Of a stretch of 64,000 nucleotides of DNA, positions 29,788 to 42,740 are shown piece by piece; the stretch's first letter is position 1, and each line of letters begins with the position of its first letter. Location: the NCBI GenBank assembly GCA_018398765.1, contig JAHBMJ010004707.1:14575-78574 (forward strand), written 5' to 3'. A program made the position numbers and the translations under genes. Under the pieces are notes generated by a model. It made no database searches, had not been told where the DNA came from, and saw only the letters and a program-made list of their open reading frames with translations. The DNA comes from Chromera velia (taxonomy: Eukaryota; Sar; Chromeraceae).

Positions 29788-31747
29788 TTTCCTGCGTTCG
29801 TGGTTGTTTCCGCTCGTCAATTGGGCGTTTTCTTCTTTTGTCAAGCTTCCCCCTGGTTCTATTTGTGATGCAGAGTTCGGGGGCTTCCCGTCTACTCTCT
29901 TCAGCGTTAAATCAGTCAAAGAGGGAGTTCCAAGGGCCGGCTGTCAGAGAAGGAGAAAGATTTCTAGGGTACCTGGCCGAAGGACCCTAGGAGCTTTGGC
30001 GGACCCTCGGATCCTGGTGAAACATCTGGCGTGGAGTTCGAAGGGCGTCCTGGCAGGGAATGCGCTGTCGATTCAATGCAGTAAAATCACTGCTGGAAGG
30101 TCTCATCAGGCTGCTACGAAGCTCCACTCCATCAAGCTATATCGCAACAAATGCATGCATGCATACCGGCCGGCCGAAAAGGATCGAATATATATATATA
30201 TATATTTTCTTTAGTGTCTCTCTGGTCCTTTGTCGGGCCAGTATGCATCTTGCCTTTATATATGGATCGATCGATGCATGCATGCATGCAATTCTACGCA
30301 TGCATATATTAATATATATATACGTGACTATATACCTGGCTGGCGCTCGGGCTGGATCACGCAGCAGCCTGTCGTAGCTCGGAGCAGGTCATTGCGACCT
30401 CATTCGTATCTCATTCGTATACGTACTTGAGGGGCACATGCATACCAAAATTGGGGATGAGCATGAAGGGAGTAAAATTCAGTCAATTAAAGGATGTCAG
30501 TGGACGAAAAAACGTCAAGTAATATCAAAGAACAGAAAGGCACCGCTTAGCGATATCAACTATAGCTGCTTATAAGTGTATACAAACATTTCTGTTACGT
30601 TTCTGTACCCCAAGTTTCCTGTCTACCTTCTTATGGCATCCTGCAGAATAACTTGTCTCTCTACTAATTAAGTACTTTCTAGTACTTTCATTTTAAGAAC
30701 TGAACAAAACTTATCAAAAACTGTGACTATCACTATAACTATGATGCGCCATCACTATCCATATCCAATAGCGCATACTTCTCACAATATGGGCAAGGGA
30801 ATATTCACATTTCATCTAGTTTCATCCTAGAAAATGGAAAGGGAGAAATGATCTGTCAGTTAATCAATTCAAAATCAATTACTTCTCTTTTCAAACTTAT
30901 TTACTTCTCAAGCCACAAGTCTGTTCACGATACTCGCACGTTCCCATGTGAGCGTCTTCCAACCTACTTACTTAACTTAGTAACAGTGCCCCTCGCCACA
31001 TTTTGTTTGATCCACAATTTTTTCTATTTAATCCATCCCTCAGAACCATCCTCCCTTTAATTAATTCCTTTCGTCTTTCACCTTCCTTCCGTATATATAT
31101 AGAAACCATTTTTTTTATGTTTTTCATTGTGTTCCAACCTAGTACTAGATCTAGTATGATTATTTATTAGTGTCCTCTAACTAACTAAGTAACTAGCGTA
31201 TATCTATTTCTCTGAGTTCAAACATAAATTTAAATTGGGATACAAAAGTATGAACAAACTCTAAAAATTCTTTTGCATTCAAAACTAAGTTTGAAAACTT
31301 TTAAATAGGATTTAGTAATATTGATAAAACAAAAGGCCACCAACATTGTTTTTCATTCAAATTCATTGTAATGCTTTTCAACAGTGCAAATTAAAGCTAT
31401 CATAATAATGTCAGAAAAAGAAACCGTGCACTCAATGATGTGTTACGAACACGTCAAATCTTGTTGATACATAATGCCATTAAATGCCATGCTGCGCTCC
31501 AACTCTGTGCTTTTAATCGTGAGCAGCAAGAAAAGGCAGCCTGGCAGCAAAAACAAATTCAAGATCGAAGCAACGAAAGACATTGAGGACTTGCATGGCC
31601 CACCGCGGTCCTTGAACGCGAGCTCGAGACTCGAGAGAGAGGAAGAACTTACAAGCAAGCGCAAAAGATTCATCATTGCCTCCTTTATGAAAGATAATTA
31701 TTAGAGAAAACATCGATGTGTGTGTTTTCAGAGAGTTTGTTTATAGC
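29788..31747. other. Intergenic DNA between CDPK and GILT
   Basis: 29788-30180 is the probable CDPK 5' region; the exon 1 frame stays open to 29919 without an ATG. 30180-30330 has TA runs and TGCATGCA. 30440-31440 is AT-rich with nothing readable. A 76-codon plus ORF and a 77-codon minus ORF overlap at 31443-31704; neither is convincing, and the stretch may be the GILT 3' UTR. Confidence 0.5.
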
Positions 31748-34700
31748 TCACTTCTTCATCGCCACCGTCTTGCCCCCCTCTCCTACCAGTCGCTTCACAG
31801 AGCCCGACAAGATCGCCTCCTCCAGCGCGCTTGTCGGAACCAGGTCAGGGACAGTAGTGGCGACAGCGAAAGAGGAGGAGTCAGAAGAAAGAGGCGGAAC
31901 GAGGGCTGACAGATCAATCCATTCGATCCCTCCCTGATTGAATGCACCTGCGGCCCTTTCCGTCTCCTCAGAAGAAGGAGAGGTAGACACAGAACGCATC
32001 CACGATTCTGCATAGCACACGGCTGGGTGAGGAGACCCGACTTCCGGTCCGTTTTGGTCTTCATTCCCTCTGGGAAGGGAACTGCAATGCATCATGCAGT
32101 GAAATTAATTGAAGGAAATGAATGAATGAATGAATGAATGAATGAATGAATGAATGAAATATTGGGGGGGAGGGAGGGTAAATGTACTCACTCATTCACA
32201 CTCTGCTGTTTTCCTATCCTGCTTTCCGTTCCTTAGAGGCATACGCTCCTTTTCGGCTCCCCCCTTTTTTAGTGCCGTTTCAGCTTTCCATTCTCCACAA
32301 CCACCCCCCCCCCCCCCNNNNNNNNNNNNNNNNNNNNNNNNCCCCCCCCCCTCTGTGTGTGTGTGTGTGTAGGTGCCTGTATGCGGGTGCGTCTGCGCAT
32401 GTACGTATCTATGGTCACTAGGCGCCCGTGTGTCTTTGGTGCCCAAGCTTGCTAAACTTTCTGTTCGATTGTCCATCGTTCCCCTGACCCCCCATCTCTC
32501 CCCTCTCCAACTTCGCCCCTCTCCTCTGTGAAGTGTTTGTGCAGTTGCGTGACTGTCACCTCCCTTTTTTTACCACCAATCCATCCTCGTTCTTCCTTCC
32601 ACCCATGCCTCCATCCATCCATGCATGCATGCATAGATCCGTCCAGATTGATCCCTCCTTCCCACCTGTGCGCAGGCGGCTCGGCAGAGAGAAGAGACTC
32701 CTTGCAAACGTCGGGGAGTGCCTTGTCGGTCTCCGCAGAGGCAGCGATCCTCTTGCACACTGCATCCACGAGTTTTCCGTCCAGAGCTTCTTCAGACCTC
32801 TCGCCATCAACCAGCACCCAGGGAACATATTCGTGAGGGGGTGTCAGAGAGTCCGTTCTGTCTGCAACCTTCTGCATCAGTTCAGCACCCTGCATGGGAG
32901 GGAAAAAAAAAGAGAGAGAGAGACTGGAAGATCGAAAGAGAACGACAAACGTTGGACCTTTCTCTCTGTATCCTGTTTTTTTCGTTCTTGTTTTATTCTT
33001 TGGGTATGAATCACATAAGCGAGAGGAGAGAAGGGCGAGGTCGCATTCTTGACTTGCGACAAAGCGACGGTCCTTAGGTTTTTCTTTTTCCAGTCGATTG
33101 ATCTTGTGATTTCCTTCAACAAAAAGAGTTGATTTTGTGATTTCTTTCAACAAAAAGAGTTGATTTTGTGATTTCTTTCAACAAAAAGAGTTGATTTTGT
33201 GATTTCTTTCAACAAAAGAGTTGATTTTGTGATTTCCTTCAACAAAAAGAGTTGATTCTGTGATTTCCTTCAACAAAAAGAGTTGATTTTGTGATTTCCT
33301 TCAACAAAAAGAGTTGATCTTGTGATTTCCTTCAACAAAAAGAGTTGATTTTGTGATTTCTTTCAACAAAAAGAGTTGATTTTGTGATTTCCTTCAACAA
33401 AAAGAGTTCATGTTGTGATTTCTTTCAACAAAAAGAGTTGATTTTGTGATCTCTTTCAACAAAAAGAGTTAGACCTGGCATCAGACATTAAACACACACG
33501 GATAAGAAGGAAACAAGGGACGTTCAACATGTACAGAAAGTCAATGCATATTTGTGTTCTGTCTGAGCGTTTTGCTTCTCCCGCCGACCTTGTGTGTCGA
33601 TGCGCACGCAGTGACAGTCTTCATCTCTTCTCGAGTGGTCCCCGTCTCCTTCTCGCACGTCGCGAAGAGTCCCTCGAGCGTCTTTGCTGTCTCCAAACGC
33701 TCCTCGAAGCACACGATCAGAGGCAGGAAAACCTCGGGACGATTCTGTGCGACATCGATCATACAGGCCTGCAGGAAGGGAGGGAGGGAGAAAAAGAGGA
33801 AATCGGAGAATCAAGCTTGACGATGCTCCGTGTAGTGCAGGAAGAAAGGACGGAAGGAAGGAGGATGGGCTGCCATCGCGCGACTTTCTCAACAGAGGCC
33901 AAGAAAGTGAGAGTGCCGGTCGGATCACACGGACAGGCAAACAGTCAGACGCTATTTGAGTAGCAGCTCACGGAAGCAAACGGGGTAGAACAATACGGGA
34001 GACGCGAAGAGAAGCAAAACGGAAAATGCAAATGTAGAATATCGAATGAACTGCGCCTGCTGTAACGTTCAAAAAAGAATATGTTTGCAGTTTTCCAAAG
34101 CCTGAGTGGCTAAAAAAAAGTGGCAAAGCCAAAGCAGTGCAACGAACTCGCTCAGAAAGAATCGTGACAAGGAAGGAAGGGCGTCCGTGGTTGGGCATCC
34201 TGGAAAATTGAAAGCAAACGCGTAGCTTCAACCCATCGCACTGTGCAACAAGAGTTTAAACCCTTCTTACCCCTTGGCGCATCTGGCTGGCCGGCGGGCT
34301 GAAGGGGTGACTGTTGGAATGCGCTGACACGGGGCGGATGCATACAAGCATATCCATGTTCAAATGTTAATATATATATCTCTTCGGTCTCCCTTAGAAT
34401 CCAAAATTCTTTTCTGCCTTCCTGCCTGCCTGCCACCCACCTGAAGCATGTTCATTTGACACTCTGCCGCTCCGTGCTGGCACGCAATCTTTCCCTTTTC
34501 AATGACCGCGTTGCCGTAGGGCCACAGCTGGACGTCCACAAACGGGTGCAGCTGCTTCTTTTCCCAGAAGGTCTTCAGAGTGGTGGATATGAAGCTGACA
34601 GAATAGGGGCACAAGGTCTCGTAGAAGAGTTCAACTTTCGTCTTCTTCTTCTGCCCACCCGGGGTTCCTGTGACAACGTCCGCCCCTCCCTGAAGGAAAG

Positions 34701-34827
34701 ACGAGTCAAGAGGTTGCTGGTGGGACAAGAGAGCATCGTTGTTCAAGCAGGTAGACGGCACAGGAAGGAGGGTCGCGGCGAAGAAAAAGAACCCCCAAAA
34801 GAGAGGGGAACGCCGCGAAAGCAACAT
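31748..34827 (-). CDS. GILT-like thiol reductase, four exons
   Basis: Exons in transcript order: 34827-34441, 33768-33589, 32889-32666, 32081-31748 (374 residues). The chosen ATG gives a signal peptide (MLLSRRSPLFWGFFFFAATL); an in-frame upstream frame to 34977 exists but would bury it. The family (gamma-interferon-inducible lysosomal thiol reductase) is shown by KVELFYETLCPYS with a C-x-x-S active site, WPYGNA, and the signature CQHGAAECQMN continuing into ACMIDV across intron 1, then PPHEYVPWVLVDGE and the late Cys pair VCKRIA...DVC. GILT enzymes reduce protein disulfides in acidic compartments; here the second active-site Cys is Ser, as in many protist and plant members. Exon 4 adds ~110 residues of Ser/Gly-rich tail without a known domain; its phase fits, but it is the least certain part. 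Confidence 0.85.
32107..32158. repeat. GAAT microsatellite in GILT intron 3
   Basis: About ten tandem GAAT units just upstream (in transcript sense) of exon 4. A poly-C run with an unresolved gap (32318-32341) lies further into the same intron. Confidence 0.9.
33091..33470. repeat. About 30-bp minisatellite in GILT intron 2
   Basis: Roughly 12-13 tandem copies of a unit with the core GTGATTTCTTTCAACAAAAA followed by GAGTTGATTTT. Units differ by single C/T changes and one is a base shorter. There are no spacers, so it is not CRISPR-like. Confidence 0.92.
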
Positions 34828-35204
34828 CGATGCCCCCTTCCTGCCACTGTGTGTGCTTCCCCTCAAGTCTCTCTCAAAAAGTCGAGACTGTCTTCGAAGG
34901 GAAAGTCTGGATTGATATTTGTTGTCTGCTTTCGAGCTGGCTGATTTCTTCACTGGCAGCCAGCTGAGCCCTCGCAAACTGTTGAACAGCCCGGGCTCAT
35001 TAGTCTGTTGTCAGAATGGAGAGAGCTAGCGATCAGATATTCATATTAATAAATTAATACAGTCATCAGGTTCGCGACCGAGTCGGACCAACGGGTGTGG
35101 ATACGTACGGATTCGAGGATACCATTTCAAGGATCGATCGAAGCCATGCAATCAAAGCTGCCATTTTCTGTTGCGTGCACATGCATGCAGGGGCTGACGG
35201 TGCG

Positions 35205-35280
35205 TAGGCCGACGCGGCGGCGGCGGCGGCGCCGGGGGGTCGGGCCCGACGCGGCCCTTTCAGCGGCGCGGCCGGTTATG
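35205..35280. promoter_or_regulatory. GC-rich island between divergent genes
   Basis: A CGG-repeat block with GTCGGGCCCGAC palindrome lies in the 743-bp space between the GILT start (34827, minus) and the unknown gene's start (35571, plus), in otherwise AT-rich DNA. It may mark a shared promoter, by position only. Confidence 0.3.
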
Positions 35281-35570
35281 AAATCGGCTAGCTGTAAAAA
35301 ATGCATGTGTAGATCGCGTCGATCGGATGTCGATAGCTATATAGCTAGCTAGTTGGTCGACTGCTTTTCCTGCATGCATGTTATAGCTGCATGCCTTAAT
35401 TCGGTGATTTCTGGAGCCTATAGCGCTCTTTCAGACGCGAAAGGAGGTTCGAAGGTTTCTCTTGCACTAGCTCTCAGTGAATGACGTATCAATCTTCGCT
35501 GCCCTTCAAAAGTATGTACTGAATACAGACAAGAATTATAAACAGGTGCATACAGGCGAACGACAAAAAA

Positions 35571-36887
35571 ATGGAGGTCTCGAACAGTGATGCTTCTTTT
35601 GACCATATCTTTCATGATGACGACCTTTCCTCTCTCTCGGCAATTGCAAGGCCCTTCAAAATCCTTCAGAAAATTTCGCTCACGACCGCTGGCGTGTGCT
35701 CCTTTCTCGACCAAAATGGCGAGTCCGGGAGCGTGAAGCTGTCAGCTGTACACACTTGGAGGGACCGCAACGGGTATATAAGCAATGCAATGGCAAAACG
35801 CAATTGGCGCGAAAAATGACTGACGTTATTTCTCTTTCTCTCTGGCGCACGCGAAGAAATAGTCACCATGTCCTGTTGGTATATGCCTGCAGATTGGACT
35901 TCTTGGTGCTTATCAGCGAAGGATCGTTAGGTACAGACAGCGTCTTTGTCTGCGCTTTCGAAAAGGACCCCGCTCGACATCCTCGTTGCACAACACACGA
36001 AGCAACTCACGAAACAGACAGAAAGACAGCGACATCTCAGCTGAACAGGGAAATTTTCGAAGTGCTCCAATACTCCGATGTATGCGGAGCAGTCGTTGCA
36101 GACAGCGACAGACCCTGCAATGTGTACATCGGGGTGGGCAGGGTGACAGAAGCTGAGGCGGACCTGAAACCGGGTGAAGTGAAAATGGGTGAGCAACAGG
36201 ATCCATGTACTTCTGAGAAACTTCGGTGTCCCCCACCCGCGTGCATCGCCTCCTGCCTGCGTGCCTGCCTGTCTCTGCCTTTCTGTCTGTCTCCTGTCTG
36301 TTTGTCTGTCTCCCTGCCTGCCTGCCTGTCTGCCCGCCTGTCTCTGTCTGTCTGCCTGTCTGTCTGTCTCCTGTCTGTCTGCGTGCCTGTCTGCCTGTCT
36401 CTGCCTGTCAGTTTCCGTTCCTCGGCTGGCTGCCTGACTCCCTACTTGCAAGCGCGAAGTTCCCCGTGATGACATTTTGTGTGTCCGCCTACCTGCTCAT
36501 CTCACTCCTTTTGTATCTCATGAGTAAGTCTCGTGAGTAAGTCAGCGAATGGCTGAGCAAGTGAGTGAGTGAGTGAGTGAGTGAGTGAGTGAGTGAGTGA
36601 CTGAGTGAGTGAGTGAGTGAGTGAGTGAGTGAGTGGGTAAGTGAGTGAGTGAGTGAGTGAGTGAGTAAGTCAGCGAATGGCTGAGCAAGTGAGTGAGTGA
36701 GTGAGTGAGTGGGTGAGTGACTGAGTGAGTGAGTGAGTGAGTGAGTAAGTCAGCGAATGGCTGAGCAAGTGAGTGAGTGAGTGAGTGAGTGAGTGAGTGG
36801 GTGAGTGAGTGAGTGAGTGAGTGAGTGAGTGAGTGGGTAAGTGAGTGAGTGAGCAAGTGAGTGAGTGAGTGAGAGAGTGAGTGAGTG

Positions 36888-36956
<69 letters not shown>

Positions 36957-37287
36957 GTGTGTAAGTGTAAGTGCAAGTGTAAGTGCGTGAGTTAGCGCGT
37001 CAGAACTTCTTCGACGAAATCCACCCACCCTTTGCAGAGCATCGGAGCCGTTTGTCGGCTTTCGACGTCTTCGTGGCGTTCACTTTCAATTCCCGGAGGT
37101 TCCAGCACACCCGCTCGGGGCGCACAGGGCAGAGTGCGGGGATCCTGAGGGTTCGTTCGGACGAAGAAGTCGTGGCTGCCGAGGAAGAGGCGAAGGAAGT
37201 GCGAAGGAGACGGTCTCTGTTGGACACAGGCGCCAAACTTCCGGAGGGGCAGGACGTACGGACGGACCCGTAAGTTGCCTTCCTTCC

Positions 37288-37331
<44 letters not shown>

Positions 37332-38201
37332 CGTGTCTGTGTGTGTGTGTGAAGCTTTCGTGTGATCTGTTTGGAAAGATGGCATGTCTCATTTCATCGT
37401 GCTCTAGTCGCTTTTGAAAATGGCTGTAAGACTCGTCTGTCTGTCTGTCTGTCTGCCTACCTACCTACCTACCTGCCTGTCCAGCTCCGCAGATATCTGT
37501 CTTTTTTTTTTGGTCCGTCTTTTGACAGCAGCTGTCTTATGAGAGCCCCATGCCTTTCAGGGAATGTCAATGTGCCAATGCAGTTTTCTTTGTTGTGCAT
37601 CTGTTACTCAGCCAGTTTGTTGGTCGGTCTATCTGTCGGTCCATCATTTTGTCAGCCTGTCTCTCCGCCAAGCTGCCTCTGTAGCCCTGTGTCTGTCTTA
37701 ATTCCTAACGGGGGACAGTCTGTCTTCATACAGCCTGTCTATCCGTCCGTCCCACGGACGCTCCACAGGATGTTCTGCAGTTTTCCGGTCTCCCTTCTTG
37801 CTTTTCCCTTCTGTCATTCATCTTTGTACTTCCTGTTCATCGTTCGTCAGAACAGTTCTTGTTTTTTTATACGTGTTTGTCTAGCTGTCTTCTCCGTCTG
37901 CAGAATGTTCACGATTTTGGTTCCGGCGCTCTCTGCGACCCCATCCGTGTGCTTCTCTGGACCCTCCAGTCCCCGCACAGGAACAGGCATAACAACCTCA
38001 GCCTCAAGAAGGACACTCGAGTCAGGTACGATGACTCCTTCGGAGCGACGGCAGACCACTACAAGCAGCACCCTAGCTGAAGCGGCCGCTTTTGCGGCCT
38101 GTGGCCACCGTACGCCTAACCACAATACTCACCGCTCGCGAATTTTTGCCAGAAAGGCAGAAGAGCCTCATCTGTTCTCTCGTCCAAGACCATCGGTGTA
38201 A
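35571..38201 (+). CDS. Unknown protein, four exons
   Basis: Proposed exons are 35571-35773, 35893-36188, 36996-37269 and 37904-38201 (356 residues, all phases consistent). The joins are supported by reading frame: RDRNG runs into LDFLVLISEGSL across intron 1, and RTDP into MFTILVP across intron 3. Intron 2 has an alternative pair (donor after 36180, acceptor at 37003/37004) that is also in frame. Exons 1-2 alternate hydrophobic strands (GTDSVFVCAFEKD, FEVLQYSDVCGAVV, CNVYIGVGRV) and look globular. Exon 3 ends with a charged helix (EEEAKEVRRRRSLL), and exon 4 is Ser/Thr/Arg-rich and probably disordered. No family is recognised and there is no signal peptide or membrane segment. Transcription diverges from GILT. 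Intron 2 holds a long GTGA array. Confidence 0.55.
36540..36968. repeat. GTGA array with higher-order repeats, then CT and GT runs
   Basis: GTGA tetranucleotides fill 36540-36888. The marker phrase CAGCGAATGGCTGAGCAAGT recurs three times (near 36542, 36671 and 36752), showing larger units of about 80-130 bases. 36891-36918 is CT and 36919-36962 is GT. The array lies in intron 2 of the unknown gene, whose proposed donor is GTGAGC. Confidence 0.9.
37291..37351. repeat. GT microsatellite after exon 3 donor
   Basis: A GT run starting about 20 bases after the GTAAGT donor at 37270, in intron 3 of the unknown gene. Confidence 0.9.
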
Positions 38202-40759
38202 CGACCGAGAAGAGAAACGACAAAAGACCAGTGAGCAGTGGTGCTGCAGCAAGGCAGCAACAGAAGTTCCTGCCAGAAGGACAGTGAAGCTTGATCCCCT
38301 TCAAATGCTCAGTTCACGAAGAGAGACGACAGCTTTCCTTCAGGAAGAGACGATACAAAAGAAAAAGTTAAAGAACGGAAAGATGTAGTAAAAGCAAGCA
38401 AGTAACCAACAAAGGAAGCAAAGAAGAGATGTGAGAGTAAGTTGATACACGTAAACGAATTCATTACAGCGCTCTTTGATCTGCTTTCTGATGGACCGTC
38501 GGCAGATCGACGCCTCTCCGTCTTACTTGCTGAAATTCACTTGTGCGCCTAAGGGTGTGCGTAGTCTCTGCATGCATGTCTTTTCTCTCTCTTCCTTTCC
38601 TTCCATTTCTCCCCAGTGACTTCACGTCTTCACTTCCTACGCTCTATACGATGTGTGTTGATTCAAATTGTGTGCAAGGTACATGCCCCTTTCTAATTGT
38701 GTGAAAATACACAGATGGTGCGCTCTTCTTGCCTTCCCGCATGGTCTCCCCCCCCGCCCCACCTTTCTCTTCTCTGCATGAATCATTGATGCCTGTCCCC
38801 CCATTGGCTCTGCATGTGCAAGAACCATCTCTCCCTTTACGCACGCAACCTGTTTGTAGTCAGTCAGGCTGCATGCACGCACTTCTTCTTTATTGCTCTG
38901 TTCTTCTTTGTCTCTGTTCCGTCCCTCCTTCCCAGAAGTCCCTCTTTGTCTTTGTCTTTGTCTGAGAAGATGAAGAGAGAGAGAGAGACAAATTTGATCG
39001 ATCGATCGATAGGCCAGGACGGGGAGGGAAAGGAAGGGAAGGGAAGGGAAGGGAAGGGAAGATGAGGAGGACTGACTCAAACCGAGGGGGGGGCTTAAAG
39101 ATGCATACACAAGTAAATTCAACAGTTAAAGAATATTCCCAGATTCGCAGCTGGTAATTTGGGTGCGGTGTGCAATCACTCGAAGGGGAAAGGGCGGTGA
39201 GTCCCTGCAAAGCGCAGAGAGACGGTGACCGGTTAATTTCCTTTTCCTTCCAGTTGAGTCTTGCCCTCCATTGCACGAACAGTCATGGTCTCGTGTGTTC
39301 TTCCCAGAATCGTATCCCAAATTCAATTTTTTCAGACAGACACGTACTGAGTCTCAGAGTCCCCCAAAGTTTCTTCCATGTCGTCATGTCCTTGCACGCC
39401 TACATGCATGCCCGTCTTCTACCGTGACACGCAAACGTGGAAGTAAGGTAGTTCTTCATTCCGAATTCGATCAAGGAACCGAAGAAACCATCGCGTGGAA
39501 AGGAAAGGAAGGGAAAGGAATGCCCGCAGACGAGGACGAAAATCTGGGCCACGCTGTAGTTCCTTGACTATCTTGCGGCAGCTTCTGTCTTCTTCTTCTT
39601 CTTCTCAGTCAGGCCAACGTTAATGAATGTTCAAGCAAATGCCCGACCCGAAGGTCCCAAGAAGTGCATATATGATGCCTGCCGGGTCGAAAGATCAAAA
39701 AGTCGCGAGAAGAAAGGATAGACAAGGTTCTGATGCATGGTCAACCGTGTTAAAAAGGAAGGCTCCTATGATGGGTAGAAATCCCACCTGGCTTTCCTTC
39801 CTCTGTTTCGTCTCACATGCAGTCCGGATGTTCGATTTGTCAGTAAGGCGTACGTCATGTATGTTGGACAACAGGTAGATCGATCCTTTGCGCTTTTCCG
39901 ATCCTAGATTGAGCCAGAAAATCCCCGCGCCAAACGCTGGATCGAAACACCCGCTGATGGATGCGGAAAGCGATGAGGCGTCATCGTCAGAGTCCTCCAT
40001 TCTCATAGCATGACTCAGTCTGTAGTACAACGGGAGCGTGCGAAAGAGGGGGGGGGATGGGAGAGAGAGAGAATGAGGGAGAGAGATGATTCATTGAATC
40101 ATCTAAAGCTATTGTGCACTGTAGTGCGATCTCAGTAGACAGATTGCGTGCCGTCGATTGCCCTCTTTTTTTCTCTTCTCTTCTCTTCTCCCTGTAGTCG
40201 AAAGAAAGAAAGAAAGAAAGAAAGAAAGAGACAAATGTTTGTGCATGTCGAGCTGGACCGAAGCACTTGGATCAGACCCGACTCTGGCCAGATGACGCCA
40301 TCATTGCGCTCATCCACTCACTCACTCACTCACTCACTCACTCAGTCAGTCACTCACTCACTCAGTCACTCGCTTCAAACTGTTCTGTAGCTCTAGTCTG
40401 TTGCTGCTCCAAGCAAAGGGCTCCGGCCTGAGAAGCGCGATAGAATGAAGCTTCCTTCCTGAAAGCTTCCTGAGTCTTCTGCATCACGTGCGCCTCTCTC
40501 AAAGAGAAAGAAGGAAAGAGACGGAGACCCAGGGGTAGATTGATGGAGGAAGCGTAAAAAGAATGTCGTTTTTGGAATTTGAATTTTGAAAGAAAGCTCT
40601 CGCGGTAACATTCAGGTCAGCAACTTCGTTCACTATGGATCTTCATGGACTCTCTTGTTGGTCTTCTTGTCTTTTCTGGTATGGTCTTTTTTTGTTCTTT
40701 TGAAGCGACTGCTTCCTCCTGCTTTCTCAGAGTGACCGTGTGTCTTCCTCGTCTTTCTT

Positions 40760-40798
<39 letters not shown>

Positions 40799-42740
40799 TT
40801 TTTTCTTTCTGTCTTTCTGTCTGTCGGCCTCTTTTTTGTTTTTCTTGCGTCACAGTGCCAACAAGCTTACCTGTGTTTTTCTCTTCATGATCCGTTTCCC
40901 TTTGCGGGGCTTGATTGCCCTGTCCGGTGCTTTCATACATGCCTGCGTGAAATTACTTGTGTTTTCTGCATGCCCAGTTGCTCGCTCGCCATTGTGTGTC
41001 TTCTCTCTCATGTGAATTCGTTGTTCTCCCTTAATCCTCCTTTCCCTGTCTAAACTTTCTCTCTCGAGATCAACAATTTAGTTCAAACGTGTTAACCTTC
41101 CTTCTCTCTGTGATCATGTCTCCCTACCTGCCTGTTTCCCTCCATCCGACTGTGTACCCCCCTCCGTCTTTTCAGTCTCTCTCTCAATCCCCCTCTCTAG
41201 TCAAGTACGTTAAGAAAAACTTTGCAGGCAAAAGAGTGGATTCCTTTCGACACCGAATGTCGTCACGGAATAACTTGGCAGGCAACGGACGTATCGTCAC
41301 GAGAGCACGTTCATCAGTGAGTGTGGAACCTTAGAGCCTTGTGTGCAGAAAAGGTTAAAAGTTGATTCAACACTCAGAAGGGAGAGACGATCTCCGCAAT
41401 TCAACGCACAAAGAGGAAATAGAATCGCATCATGAATTCATTCAAGACCTTGGTCATGCAGTCATGCAATTGAATCGCTAAGTGGGTGGTCGAATCAAAC
41501 AAGGTAGTTCATTCACAGGCCGAACAAAGGACAAGCAAAATGGTACTGACAGACGGGTTTGTTTTGCTGTGCGAGCGCAAAATGCTGCTTCAAAGGGCGC
41601 AGTGCGTCTCTGCATATCTTTTTTTCTCCCCCCAGTTTCCTTCTCCTTGTTTGCCTCCTTCTTTCCACAAGAATTAAGCTTGGCTGTGAGTTTGAACAAA
41701 GTATTGACCGGTTGAAATTCTCAGACACAGAAACTCGTAGCAGGCAGATAAAAGAAAAATGAGCACGGGGAAGAACCAAGAAGGTAAGAGAGATTCGAAA
41801 GTGCCGTGTCGTTGAGAATTCGCATTTGCCCATGGAGGCCTGTGTCAGCTTAATAATTCACGGCCTTTGAAGGTTTTTTGTTTTTCTTATCATCGCTCCG
41901 TCATTTTTCGTCCGTTCGTTCATTCGTCAAGCAGCCGTATGTTCGTTCGTTTCTCTCTTTCTTTCTTTCTTTCTTTCTCCTTTTCTCCCTTTATTCCTCC
42001 CTTCCTTCCTTGCTTCCTTCTGACCCTACTTTGGTTCAATCTATGCTTGTCCGTTCGGTGCTTGGTGTGCACCGTCTCTTTTTCCTTAGTTCGTGTGTCC
42101 GTTTGATGTTCTGCTCATTTATGGAGGCGTGATTGATTCCGTTCGTTCTTTGATTCCTTCATCATCATTCATTGATGGATTTGTGCGTCCGTTGGCTCGA
42201 AGTTCGTCCAGTAGTGCCTCGATCGATCCGTTGTTTTCCTTCCTCGATGGATCGATCACCGATTCCGGGCCATCCGGTTCGGTCCCCCGTAGACATGCAA
42301 GCAAATTCGAGTCGCGACTGACAGTCTGGCTTGGTAGTATGACTGGCATGCAGGCGCAGCAATGCCAAAGTAAGTCTTTTCCATCGTACCCAACCAAAAA
42401 AGCAGATAGATAGACTGACAGTCAGACAGTCTGACGTCACAGTCAGACTCGGACAGTCAGTCAGTCAGTCAGACAGACAAACAGACAGATAAACTTGCAG
42501 ATAGAGATATATATGGGTAAACAGGCACACAGATAGGCAAACACAGACACTGTATGAGTCGATTCACAGAGTTCCCACTGAAAAGACACACAGTTAAGAA
42601 AGTTCTTTCGGAGCTGAATTTTCTGAGATCCAAGTACACATGGACCCAGAAAAGAGTTGTGTGGACGGGAGGAAGGACAGAATAAAACAGAAGAAAAGGA
42701 ACGTCAGTCGCGAAATCCTTGAAGCTGAAAAAGCACACCC
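38202..42740. other. Region without a resolved gene; candidate exons
   Basis: Microsatellites (GGGAA at 39020-39060, GAAA at 40201-40228, CTCA at 40315-40370, CTGT at 40760-40800, GTCA at 42450-42470) mix with fragments that look coding. The best plus-strand candidates are 39255-39440 (CCTTCCAG before it, GTAAGG after it), 39613-39716 (acceptor TTCTCAG; phase-compatible, with KKCIYDACRVERSKSRE) and 39830-39876 (PDVRFVSKAYVMYVG before a GTAGAT donor). 41170-41334 (VKYVKKNFAGKRVDSFRH) may be a last exon. Minus-strand readings at 39695-40030 and 42119-42397 are similarly open, so strand is unsettled. Confidence 0.25.

Noticed and set aside
29788-29919. Upstream extension of CDPK exon 1 to 29919
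   Set aside because: The frame is open but contains no ATG before 29787.
32452-32665. Read-through of GILT exon 3 to a stop at 32452
   Set aside because: The extension translates a GCAT/CCAT microsatellite, whereas a GTGGGA donor at 32665 joins in phase to exon 4.
33091-33470. Regular ~30-bp repeats as a CRISPR array
   Set aside because: The units are directly tandem with no unique spacers, and lie in an intron of a eukaryotic gene.
36542-37028. Thr-His-Ser-Leu repeat ORFs on the minus strand
   Set aside because: Translation of the GTGA array and GT/CT runs.
42119-42397. 92-codon minus ORF with an acidic end
   Set aside because: No ATG at its start, an equally open plus frame overlaps it, and there is no family match; left as part of the unresolved region.
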